Assembly: GCA_037893225.1 (NCBI GenBank) | Contig: JAZGUH010000227.1 | Location: 372,001 to 436,000, forward strand | DNA length: 64,000 nucleotides | Direction of reading: 5' to 3' | Source of the DNA: Hippasteria phrygiana | Lineage: Eukaryota > Echinodermata > Asteroidea > Valvatida > Goniasteridae | In this document: positions 53,621 through 62,731 of the stretch, piece by piece | Layout: every line of letters starts with the position of its first letter | How positions within the stretch are numbered: position 1 is the first letter of the stretch | Notes under the pieces: model-generated | What the model saw: the letters and a program-made list of their open reading frames with translations, nothing else | What the model was told of the DNA's origin: nothing | The model's database searches: none | Program-made: the position numbers and the translations under genes

Positions 53621-55014
53621 TTAAAGAGGAACTAAAACGTCAATTGTTTTTTGACTTTTATGACTTGTCTGATAGTTTATGCCTCCCCAAAACTAATGTA
53701 ACAAGTTTCATGATTCTGAAAAATCAAAAAAATGTTTTTGAGCCTTTTCTTTCTGAGCCACTTTGACTCGATTCAGAAAAGGCCGAGGTCAACTGCGTGC
53801 CGTATCGCGCGAGTATTGACGTATACGTGTAGAAACATATGACGTCACTGTATTGTACGACAATGTTTTACGTAGAGTCTGTACGTATTTTTTTGTCTAA
53901 GGCTAGTATTACTTGCTGTGCATTTTGCTCATGATTCAGGAGTAACACTACGATAAACATATTTTAAAGTGTTGACATCTTTGTGAGACACATTTAGAAT
54001 TGGGGTTGTCGGCTTGTTCTTGCTGAAAAGCTAGTTATTAGTCATACTTTCCTTTGTTTGCAGTCAGCTTTTATTGGAACCTGCGCGGTGAGTTGTGTGT
54101 GAGCTGATGCTATACTCTAGTCTGGCGACTTTGCTTATGCAGCCCTCATAAGGACCCGCACCTTCTCAGAACCATACACACAATTTCTGTTATAAGGTAC
54201 CAGACTCAATCGCATGCAGCGCATGCGGTACCGTGCGTGTACAATGCATGTTGAGTCAAGCGAGCGTGGACAGGGAGACGGCCGGGGCTCTGGCTGCTCA
54301 AGACGGCAACCGCAGGCAACGTCGTCGCGGTGGTGCGCGTGAGTCCGGGGCACGATTGGAATGCTCGGTGCCTAGAGTTGGAATGGCTCCAGCCTTCAAA
54401 CGGAATTGTGCCTTCAAACCCAGCTGAGTTTTCACACTAACACTATCATCTATACAGTCTTTGGCGAAATGTTCTGCACATATTTTCGACCATTTCGACA
54501 GCCCAAAATCAGATATTGTATTGTCTACAAAGCGGACCCACTGTCGCCTTTGAGCTCCATTCAGCACTGGGAATCGCAGTAAGGTTAGGTCAGGGTTTTT
54601 GTCGCTGTTCCTCGTGCAACCCCCAACTACACACGATCGAGGCATAATGATTATCTCAGAACCATGCTCATACTGAAATAATATCAAAATTAGACAAAAT
54701 AGACGGGAAAACGGAGGAGTTAGGTCGACAAAAACTCTTCAGCAGCATCAACTCCACGTACGTACATGCATAGTGTTTGGCTGTAGCATCAACCGACTCT
54801 ACACGTGTACGTCACGGGGTCACGTACATACATTTAACATACATAATGAGCTTTCGCGAAACAGGATAAATGGTTCAGAATAACAACCCTTCTTTTTTTT
54901 AATAAGAAAATTCCTCTCGTCTGCAAACTAATCTCCATCAGTTAAAAGAGTATTTAAACTGTCGGAAAAGTCCAAAAAGTCAAAAAAAAAATTGCCGTTT
55001 TAGTTCCTCTTTAA
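53621..55014. mobile_element. TTAA-flanked DNA element with a THAP exon
   Basis: TTAA at 53621-53624 and 55011-55014. The ends AGAGGAACTAAAACGTCAA and TTGCCGTTTTAGTTCCTCT are inverted matches with one mismatch. TTAA duplications occur in piggyBac and Kolobok elements, and Kolobok elements are known to encode THAP domains. About 290 bp near the left end (53788-54075) also occur upstream of the piggyBac transposase at 60948-61233. Minus-strand THAP exon inside; no transposase domain. It lies within what looks like an intron of the gene 40892-55484. Confidence 0.85.
54298..54645 (-). CDS. THAP zinc-finger domain protein (fragment)
   Basis: THAP domains are C2CH zinc-binding DNA-binding modules common in DNA transposases and host factors. 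Start ATG at 54645, giving MPRSCVVGGC at the N-terminus, which is the usual position. Seen: CVVGGC (Cys pair with 4 between), LRFPVLNGAQRRQWVRFV with the conserved Trp, KICAEHF (C-x2-H), and LKAGAIPTL with the conserved Pro, so all hallmark residues are present within about 90 residues. The last 25 residues are Arg/Pro-rich and end at a stop that may not be the natural C-terminus. An intron could follow, but I see no clear donor. An in-frame upstream ATG at 54687 is less likely. Confidence 0.8.
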   Translation of the reverse strand: MPRSCVVGGCTRNSDKNPDLTLLRFPVLNGAQRRQWVRFVDNTISDFGLSKWSKICAEHFAKDCIDDSVSVKTQLGLKAQFRLKAGAIPTLGTEHSNRAPDSRAPPRRRCLRLPS

Positions 55015-55135
55015 CACGTATAACCATGGACATGTTTATTTGTACAATGTAGGTGCATTGTAATTGCGTATCAGAAATTGCCTATTGAATGTGATTTTAA
55101 TCAGAATTTTTTTTCCAGTTTGAACATGCTCTTAC

Positions 55136-55216
55136 CTTTTCTTGTGTATCACACTGATCCTCCACTGTTTCTACAATATCTTCATCATCATCCAATGGGA
55201 GATGCAGAAATGTAAC
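55136..55216 (-). pseudogene. Small exon with acidic peptide
   Basis: Acceptor (T-rich)CAG/GTTACA, 81 bp in frame, donor AAAAG/GTAAGA. Peptide contains LHLPLDDDEDIVETVEDQCD. A further candidate upstream exon lies at about 55484-55321 (MSDDSDAT, a stop, then LPLGEYSDSANATQLPLG; donor CG/GTAAGA). Both are on the same strand as the gene continued at 53193 and are separated from it by the TTAA element, so they may be its 5' exons. Confidence 0.4.
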
Positions 55217-55484
55217 CTGAAAAAAAAAACAAGTTCACATCGTTCTCATTTCAATTCTGAAAGAGCACTTAAAAAGCGAGTAAAAGCCCTTCAAAAACAA
55301 TTAAAAATTATCTTACCGTTCTATGTGGTGATTCTCTTTATTATTGGCTCGATGTCCTCTTTATTTTGGCTCCTGGAGCTTGACTTGAATTCTGATGAAC
55401 TGCACCTAGTGGCAACTGAGTGGCATTAGCAGAATCAGAATATTCACCAAGTGGCAACTAAGTGGCATCTGAATCGTCAGACAT

Positions 55485-55912
55485 TGCAAGTAAACTTTTA
55501 ACTGAAAGATATGATGAAAAAGTTATTAAATACAACAACATATAAAAACAACACCACATTATTTTTTCAAGAGATTCCAACAATTAAGTATTTTGCCAAG
55601 ACAGTCATGGAATGTAGGAATTGTTGTGTAAACCAGGACTGGTGTAAACTTAAAGTTGAAAAAAAAATCCGAAACTGGATTTTTTTTCCTCAAAATGTCG
55701 GCACTACTTGTTTACTTTCTAACAATACATTACATGTAGGGCCTATTTACGGTAAAAGCATATACAAATAAATAAAACAATAATCATTCAGGCCTAGGCT
55801 ACATGTACAAAAAAATAGAAATCTTACACTTCACTGTTAAAATAATAACTATGCAAGTCTAGAGCGGATGAACACTGAGCAAATCTAGCTTCACATGAGC
55901 TTTTAATATTAA
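55485..55912. other. Non-genic stretch
   Basis: AT-rich; nothing recognisable. The last four bases are the TTAA of the next element. Confidence 0.5.
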
Positions 55913-56507
55913 AGGGACACATTGCCTTCAAATGTCATAAAATTTTGCTGTTTGGAAATGTTCCTTATCTTTTATAAGAGTTGTTCATGCAAAAATACAC
56001 TTATAATGTGTTGTAATTAGTGAGTAGTGATTATAAAACAAAAAATTGGCCTCTGACTCCTGACATCTGACCCGCGAAACATAGACTTATTTCCAGTAGT
56101 AAATACCACCGTCTAAATAATGCGCAAAATACGCTGTCTTTAGGCTGGCGCCGCAGCCAGTGGCCTTGTAAACCTATCAGATGATCGCCAGGTACCATTC
56201 TCTACCTCGCGACACATATCGCCAGTGCTGCGCGCCGTGCCACAGTACATCAAAATGGATCAACAGAATGTACTTCAACCAGCTGCGACTGGAAATACGA
56301 CTGGTGAACATGGTCCGCCATTTTGTGGAGTCAAACATTTGGTTCTACAAAATGGCGGACCGTTATTTGTCACGAAATTAAACAAAAACCACGCAATTTA
56401 AAGGGATAGTTATGTGAATCTTTATATTCTACTTTTAAAAAAGCTTCCCAACCATATCCATTTAAGTTTTATAGCCCAAATCGCAAAATCCAAAGCAATG
56501 TGTCCCT
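55913..56507. mobile_element. TTAA-flanked MITE
   Basis: TTAA at 55909-55912 and 56508-56511. Ends AGGGACACATTGC and GCAATGTGTCCCT are perfect inverted repeats of 13 bp. No coding capacity. A small internal hairpin (TCCGCCATTTTGT ... ACAAAATGGCGGA) lies at about 56310-56366. A piggyBac- or Kolobok-type transposase would be expected to move it. Confidence 0.85.
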
Positions 56508-56511
56508 TTAA

Positions 56512-57142
56512 TTCGAGACCGCGCGGGTGCATATGCCATTATCGCGTAAACAATTGACCATGATGACATGACCTTAGCGATGTTTTTCACCGAAAATGTG
56601 CGTTGATATTGCTCAAAAACAGTCCAGACAATGTACTTATGTGTGAATCCCAGGCGGGGTCGTTGGTTTTATGTAAGTTTGAACATGTTATACTTCAAAT
56701 TCCCAACTTTTTGTGTATAAAAATGCCGAAAATTTTACGTTTTCTTACATTCAGATGAGTCTTCGTCTATATTGAATAGCTCGATATCTCCATGTGATCT
56801 CGTTTCACACATTGACCTTTCAACTTTCATCATAATCTTCAAGAAACTCGCAAAAAAAAACGAGATTTCCAAACGCGGTCAGAGGTCAAAAATCACCTAA
56901 AGTCGGCAAATTCCTAAAAGTCGCACGCAAAAAGTCGTCTTTAAAAACACGCACATTTTTTGATAACTGTTCCATCTATATTCTCACCAAAGATCTTAAA
57001 TTGAAGAGTAGGTATTACTCTACATTACTGGGTCATTTTATGGATAATTTTTGGACCGTTTGGGCGTTATCCGTTTCTAAAAAAATTGTTTACATGGTGG
57101 CACATAGGCAAATGTCTTAACTGGCGTTTACGTGTTATAGCT
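56512..57142. other. Non-genic stretch
   Basis: Nothing recognisable. Confidence 0.5.
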
Positions 57143-57361
57143 ACGAAATGTAATGAAATGAAATTGAAGTTCAATTATGATTCTGTCTAGTAACCACTAG
57201 CACTAAAGGACTTACGTTTAACTTTTTGCAGACCACATGAAATGGGTGGGAATTTAAGCAACACTTTCAAAATTGAGGGCAGGAGCGTAAGTGTTTCAGT
57301 GCTAGTGGTTACTCGATATAATCATAATTAAACCTCAATTTCATTACATTACATTTCGTTT
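57143..57361. mobile_element. MITE with ~75-bp inverted arms
   Basis: The left arm starts ACGAAATGTAATGAAATGAA, and both arms contain AGTAACCACTAGCACT or its complement. The right arm ends CATTACATTACATTTCGT. No clear target duplication. Confidence 0.7.
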
Positions 57362-57676
57362 AATTTAGAAATTCTACCTCGCAACCACATAGCACTTCGG
57401 CCTTACGTGAGATGTTTGGAGCAGCTGCAAAAAGTAAAGAATTAATGTAAAAGTCGACATTCAATTACATACAGGTTACTACGAAACAATTATTTATTCT
57501 GCATTAACAGATGGAATATCAAGTACACGCTGAGCAAAGCAATTACGTGTGTCTTCTAACGGTTTGTTATACAACTTCGCAAAGGTCAAAGGTCGAAGCT
57601 CTCACGGAGGCCATCAGCCTAGGGGGTTGGTCGGTATCAAATGAGGGGAGTAATGCTCAATGGTGATTTTTGGCAA

Positions 57677-58863
57677 GGTATTTATTTATTTATTTATTAC
57701 ATTTCTTTACCCAGGGTGTGCCCAAACAGTTTAAAACTGGTTTCCATCGGGGGCCCTGCATATTATTAGTTAAAACTGAATATTTACACATTCATACAAA
57801 ATATTTTAACAAATACAATAATGTTTACACAAATAAATATATTTTCGATTAACTTTTCAACTCTCCAGGAGCCTAATTGCTGATTTACGGGATGGGCGAA
57901 AAACTCGCGAAAAAAACCTTTTAGGGTGAAAAACAAGGGGAAATTCCCATCCGGCTCCAAAGTATTTTGGCAACCAAGTTTATAACTCCGCAGATCAGCG
58001 TAAATGACAGAAATATCACTGACAGATGGCTTTACGTAGCTCCGATTTAAATGTACTTAAGGAATTTATGGTTCTCATTTGTTCAGGCAGATTATTCCAT
58101 ATACTGGCACCACTCACAACGAAACTTGTCACATAGCATTCCTTTTTGGCGAAAGGAACTTTCAGTGCCATTTGGGTCGATTGTCGTGTTTCACGAATCA
58201 CTGTAAGTGGTGTGAACAGATTTGTCATGTACAAAGGAGTCATTTTGTTAAGGCTTTTGAAAACAAGGATAGCCTTTTTGGACTGAACTCTTTCATTAAA
58301 AGGAATCCAATTTAGTCTGGCAAACATATCAGCTGAGGGGGTGAGGGAGGTACATTTAAGGAGTATCCGTGCGGCTCTTTTTAGACATTTGTTGAGGGTA
58401 TTGTCGTGAGATATGTACCTTCCTCCCCACACCGTACAGCAATACTCTAAAGATGGCATAACTAAACTTACAAAGAGTGTGTGCAGACTGCTTTGGGGAA
58501 CGTAATCACGAATTCTGTTTAACACACCCAATTTAGACGAAACAGTCTTCCTTACGTATTTAACATGTGTACCCCAACTTAATGTTTCATCAACAACTAC
58601 ACCCAAGCATTTACAAGATTTTACTTTTTCGATAACCTTATCAGTAATGCACACGTTCAGGTCGACGTTGGATATTTTCTGCCTTGAACCAATAAGCATA
58701 CATTTGGTTTTGTTGGCATTTAATGCTAGTTTGTTTCTTAGGCACCAGTTGTGAATACTAGCAAGAGCTACATTCAAGTTCCTTTCTATTTCGTTAATAC
58801 TAGAGGAGCTACACGTTAACGTGGAGTCATCTGCATAATTACATAAATAAGTTGCACCCCTGT
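57677..58863 (-). mobile_element. 5'-truncated CR1/Jockey-like LINE
   Basis: A minus-strand insertion. The 3' end has a TTTA-type tail, and a 3' UTR shared with the LINE at 9518. The 5' end is truncated just upstream of the YADD motif. Confidence 0.85.
58016..58863 (-). pseudogene. LINE reverse transcriptase, C-terminal part
   Basis: Reverse transcriptase copies LINE RNA at the target. The open frame runs from the truncation point to a stop at 58016. Seen: YLCNYADDSTL (catalytic YADD at 58837-58826), IHNWCLRNKLALNANKTKCM, LGVVVDETLSWGTHVKYV (thumb region), LEYCCTVWGG, LNKCLKRAARILL, LNWIPFNERVQSKKAILVFK and, near the end, VSGASIWNNLPEQMR. These are standard features of the CR1/Jockey group. 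The fingers and most of the palm domain upstream of YADD, and the endonuclease, are absent. No frameshift in what remains. Confidence 0.88.
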
Positions 58864-59161
58864 AGTTGGAAAATATGTGATAGCATTGCAGCGGTGGCAG
58901 CTTTTCGATGCTATCACCCTTTTAAAAAAATGGCCGCCAACATGCTTGTTACCACATATAATTAATTTGGTGACAGGCATATTGGCGGCCATTTCGAAAA
59001 CAAAATTGTTAAGTGATAACAGCCAAAAAGCTGCCACCGCTCACGATGCAATGCTATTTTCCAACTCTAGATGTGCATACCTTGCCAAAAATCCTTATGA
59101 GTATTGCTCCTTTCGATCATTTGATACCGGTGGCCCATTTTTTGGACCGAAGCTGATGGCC

Positions 59162-59279
59162 TATCAACCATCCTGCTGCTTTCATGATAGTTTCTAGTGG
59201 TACACCTTTCCTACCTGTTGCACTGCATGAGGCTGATCGTGTATTATGGGCGGTAAATCTGTCCGCCCTTAACCTAGAA
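59162..59279. other. Short spacer
   Basis: Nothing assigned between the palindromic MITE and the DIRS remnant. Confidence 0.5.
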
Positions 59280-60945
59280 ACTGAAAGGGTTCACTTTATC
59301 CATCGGCCTATTGTCTCTGATCCCACTGCCTTGTGGGGCGACACATAACTCAAAAAGAGTCTCTTATCATTACCTCTGCAAGGTTTTGTTTTCTCAAGAT
59401 AAACCTTCACGACAGACATGACACATAAATGATCATGCGGGAATGAAATTAAATTGACTTCTACACGAGGTTTGCCTGCTTTACTCGTTTTAGTAGGCTC
59501 CTCAATAATAGACTCAACATTATTTGTCCCAACTTGGACAGAGTTAAGGTTTAATAACGATAACGTCTGGCAACGTTGCCCCGATGTGAGGGCGACAAGA
59601 AGCACTGACTTCATGGTCAGGTTCCTTAATGAAAGGTCTTCGTTGGGCCCTAGAGTTCGTAAATATTCTAAAGCCACCGCCGCATCCCACGTATTAGTCT
59701 CTTGACTAATGGATGAGAACCCACTGGTAGTCCCCTCAGTTGGTGGGACGACTGCTGACTCGGATATTACCGCACTTCTAGTGAAGTTCAGGTTTGTATA
59801 TCGACCACCTAACGTGAATTGGCTCGCCAAGAAGTTCAGGATTGTCACCAGAGGTGGTCGAACTGGATGAGTATCTGTCCGAGCGCAGAACTGAATCCAT
59901 TTTCCCAGTGCCGACATTAGCACTTTTTTCGTGCTAGGTCGCCATGATGCGAGGATAATTTGGGAAGCTGGTTCTGATACATCTTGTTGTCGAAGTGCCT
60001 CCCGGACAAGTAGCATGCCATGAACCTCAGACGATCCCCCAGTGGGTGGAGTCTATTTGAGAAGGGAACTGAGAGCAAATCCTGTTGAATAGGCAGGATA
60101 ATTGGACTTTTGACAAGCAATTTTAGCATTGTTGGAAACCATGACTGCGTATGCCATAACGGCGCAATCAATAGACCAACAGCTTAATCACGCTCAATCT
60201 TAGTGAGCACTTTGTTAATTAAGCTGAATGGTGGGGACGCATACAAACAGTGGTAATTTGACCAGTTTAATGTGAATCCGTCCGTGTGCGCAGATCCTGG
60301 GTCTGCTTGCAATGAAACATAAGGCACAGTTTGGTGATTTAGCCTCGATGCAAAAAGATCAATATTGGGTTTGGGAAAAATTGATATGATCTTCGAAAAG
60401 ATGGAGGGGTTAAGTTTCCACTCCAAGTCATCCCGAAATTGTCGGGATGCAAAGTCTGCAAGGGAATTTTGTACACCCGGAAGGTGTGATGTAGTCAAAC
60501 AAATTTTCCTTGCCATACACCATAACCAAATTTCACTTGTCAGAGAATTTAGTAGGTTTGACGTTGAGCCACCACAGTGTATGCTACCACTGTGGCATTA
60601 TCCGATTTAATATGGACAGATGTACCATTATCATCTGCAAAGAAAGACTGTAATGCTAAAAAACAAGCCTTTAGCCCAAGCCTATGTATATGATGAGTGG
60701 CCTCGTCTTTGGACCAACGCCCGCCAGAAGTGCGACCATTAAAATGTGCGCCCCAGCCTAAGGCGGATGCATCAGTTTCGATCATGTGATCAGGGTCATG
60801 TCTATGCATAGGCGCAAAGGCTGCTGGCAGCTCTGAAATCCACCAGTTCAGATCAGAAACTGCGATTTTGGAATGGCTCATTTTAGCCTCAAAATTACCA
60901 CCATGATGTAACAGTGCAAGGTTCTTATCGTTTTCTACTTTTCGG
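59280..60945 (-). pseudogene. DIRS-type retroelement remnant: RNase H and tyrosine recombinase
   Basis: DIRS elements use a tyrosine recombinase instead of an integrase. Minus strand, in order: RNase H (LNWWISELPAAF, MIETDASALGWGAHF, TSGGRWSKDEATHHIHRLGL, IKSDNATVVAYT); DIRS linker (LPGVQNSLADFASRQF, PNIDLFASRLNHQTVPYVSL); then a recombinase with WRPSTKKVLMSALGKWIQFC and LVALTSGQRCQTLSLLNL, where the Arg of SGQR is the first catalytic residue. The HxxR and Tyr part is missing because the frame ends at 59291. Reverse transcriptase is missing at the other end, where sequence shared with the TTAA element starts (60948). A frameshift near 60575, an in-frame TAA near 60184 and a frameshift near 60030 make it non-functional. 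Confidence 0.82.
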
Positions 60946-60947
60946 TC

Positions 60948-61233
60948 AACTGCGTGCCGTATCGCGCGAGTGATGACGTATACTTGTAGAAACATATGAC
61001 GTCACTGTATTATACGACGATGTTTTACGCAGTCTGTACGTATTTTGTTTGTCTAAGGCTAGTATTACTTGCTGTGCTTTTTGCACATGATTTAGGTGTA
61101 ACACCAAGGGAAACATATTTTAGTGTTGACATCTTTGTGAGACACATTTTCAATAGGGGTTGTAGGCTCGTTCTTGCTGAAAATTGAGTTATGAGTCATA
61201 CTTTCCTTTGTTTGCAGTCGGCTTTTATTGGGA
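60948..61233 (+). repeat. Sequence module shared with the THAP/TTAA element
   Basis: About 285 bp, starting GGTCAACTGCGTGCCGTATC and ending near GCTTTTATTGG, match 53788-54075 with few differences. The module has TGACGTCA-like words (ATATGACGTCACTG) and CTTTGTTTGCAG, a potential splice acceptor. It lies 5' of the piggyBac transposase and may be its 5' flank or promoter region. Confidence 0.8.
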
Positions 61234-61535
61234 CGTACACTGAAAATTTTAATTAGTCAATCGCGGTGAAAGAGTCGTCAAATAGCCCTATCAATACCGC
61301 GCGCGCCACCTGGGCTCAATGTTGCATGGACGTTCGCAACCATAATGCTTGTTTGTCACATGAATATATTAGCTTTACACGACCAGCGTTCTCTGTTGGC
61401 ACGAGCTACTATTGTTTGCAACTGAAATGTGAACAGCGCCCTCACTTTGGGCAGCGCGCTGTGCGGTTGGTTTTACACTTTAAAAGGCACGCGCGCGAAA
61501 CGCACTTTGCATCCCCACGCCACTTAGCCGCTATC

Positions 61536-61687
61536 ATGGCCGAAAACGCTTCCAAGATTTTGGAGGAAATCTTCGCAGATAGCGGTTCAGATATGTCCGA
61601 TGATGAATCTTCTCTAGCAACATCTGACGAAAGTGATGGAGAAGCAATCCCTACCTTGTCAACTTCGTCGGGAAAGCCAAACTTCAG
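61536..61687 (+). CDS. piggyBac transposase, exon 1 (acidic N-terminus)
   Basis: The ATG at 61536 opens 50 codons rich in Asp, Glu and Ser (ILEEIFADSGSDMSDDESSL), ending at donor TTCAG/GTAGGG. An acidic, Ser-rich leader is usual in piggyBac-family transposases. The split codon (AG/G) joins in frame to the exon at 62732. The intron (61688-62731, 1044 bp) contains C18 at 62417-62434 and no other recognised feature. Confidence 0.75.
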
Positions 61688-62416
61688 GTAGGGAGGTTCC
61701 TAAAACTTTAGGTTCAACTTGGCTAGTCTCGAAATGTTTCGCATCCGTCATTCATGTCTAACGTTATATTTACCATGGAGGAAGACTGTAATGTAACCTT
61801 TGCTTTTTGATGTTCTTTCGCAGGGAAAATCATAAAAAGCACTGAACGTTGAAGTTTGCATTGCATAATCCGATGGAATCCAATTAGAAATTGATGAAAA
61901 TATTGAATTTGTACCTGAAGTATGCAAAGTCAAGTGTGATGATTTTGCATCAAAATCAAAGTTCAGATAGGACAGCAAATGCAATGCTGAAAAGAAAAAG
62001 CACATTTCAATTCCACTGAATTGGGCCTTATTCAATTACTAAAAAGACTGGCGGCAATAATAATCTATAAAAAGGAGGAGATTTGAATGTAATTAAAAAC
62101 TATATTAATTAATGTACATGAACCCCCGAAATCAAAATATTAATCACAATTTCCCATAAGAACATTGGTCTGCAAATGAACAGCAGCCTCGTACATGTTT
62201 CTGAATGTCCGTATTTTTTACTTGTTAGCTAAGATTGATAAGTAAGATACTCAAAATATTAACTACAATCTGTGTCTTATGTGAATTTAGGGATAAAAGG
62301 CCTACAGCAATTGAATCAGGGCTGCACTTATTTAAGTGGGAACACTAGATATGAGCATCCAAAAACAGCATTGTAAGGACAGTTTGTCATTAAAGGTAAT
62401 ACAACATTTGCGACCA

Positions 62417-62434
62417 CCCCCCCCCCCCCCCCCC
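62417..62434. repeat. C18 homopolymer
   Basis: A run of 18 C in the piggyBac intron. Confidence 0.95.
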
Positions 62435-62731
62435 ACCCCACACAGACAAGAAGAAAACTACCTCAGTATTATGAATGACCGTACTTGACAGTCAAGAATA
62501 GTCTCGAGCATCCTGTGAAATCAGGGCACCTGGTGTGCTGTTCTGTTTAACCAAACTGACATTTTGTAGCAATTTCCAAAGATGGTCGGCCAACCGTCGT
62601 CCAAAAAAATACTAAACCCCGGATCAATCCGTTTGACCCAAAAACAAAAGCTAATGTTGTATACTACCTTAAAGAAAATGTGCCTTGAAATGAATAGCGT
62701 CCCATTACATTTCTGAATGTTCCTATTCCAG

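Larger units (their letters stand above)
57609..59161. mobile_element. Palindromic MITE split by a LINE
   Basis: With the LINE (57677-58863) removed, 57609-57676 plus 58864-59161 forms one long hairpin. The outer arms share GGCCATCAGC, GGTATCAAATGA and TTTTTGGCAAGGTA. The inner arms share GTTGGAAAATA, GCGGTGGCAGCTTTT and AATGGCCGCCAA. Confidence 0.75.

Noticed and set aside
55142..55429. 95-codon plus-strand frame
   Set aside because: Overlaps antisense exons with consensus splice sites; no domain of its own.
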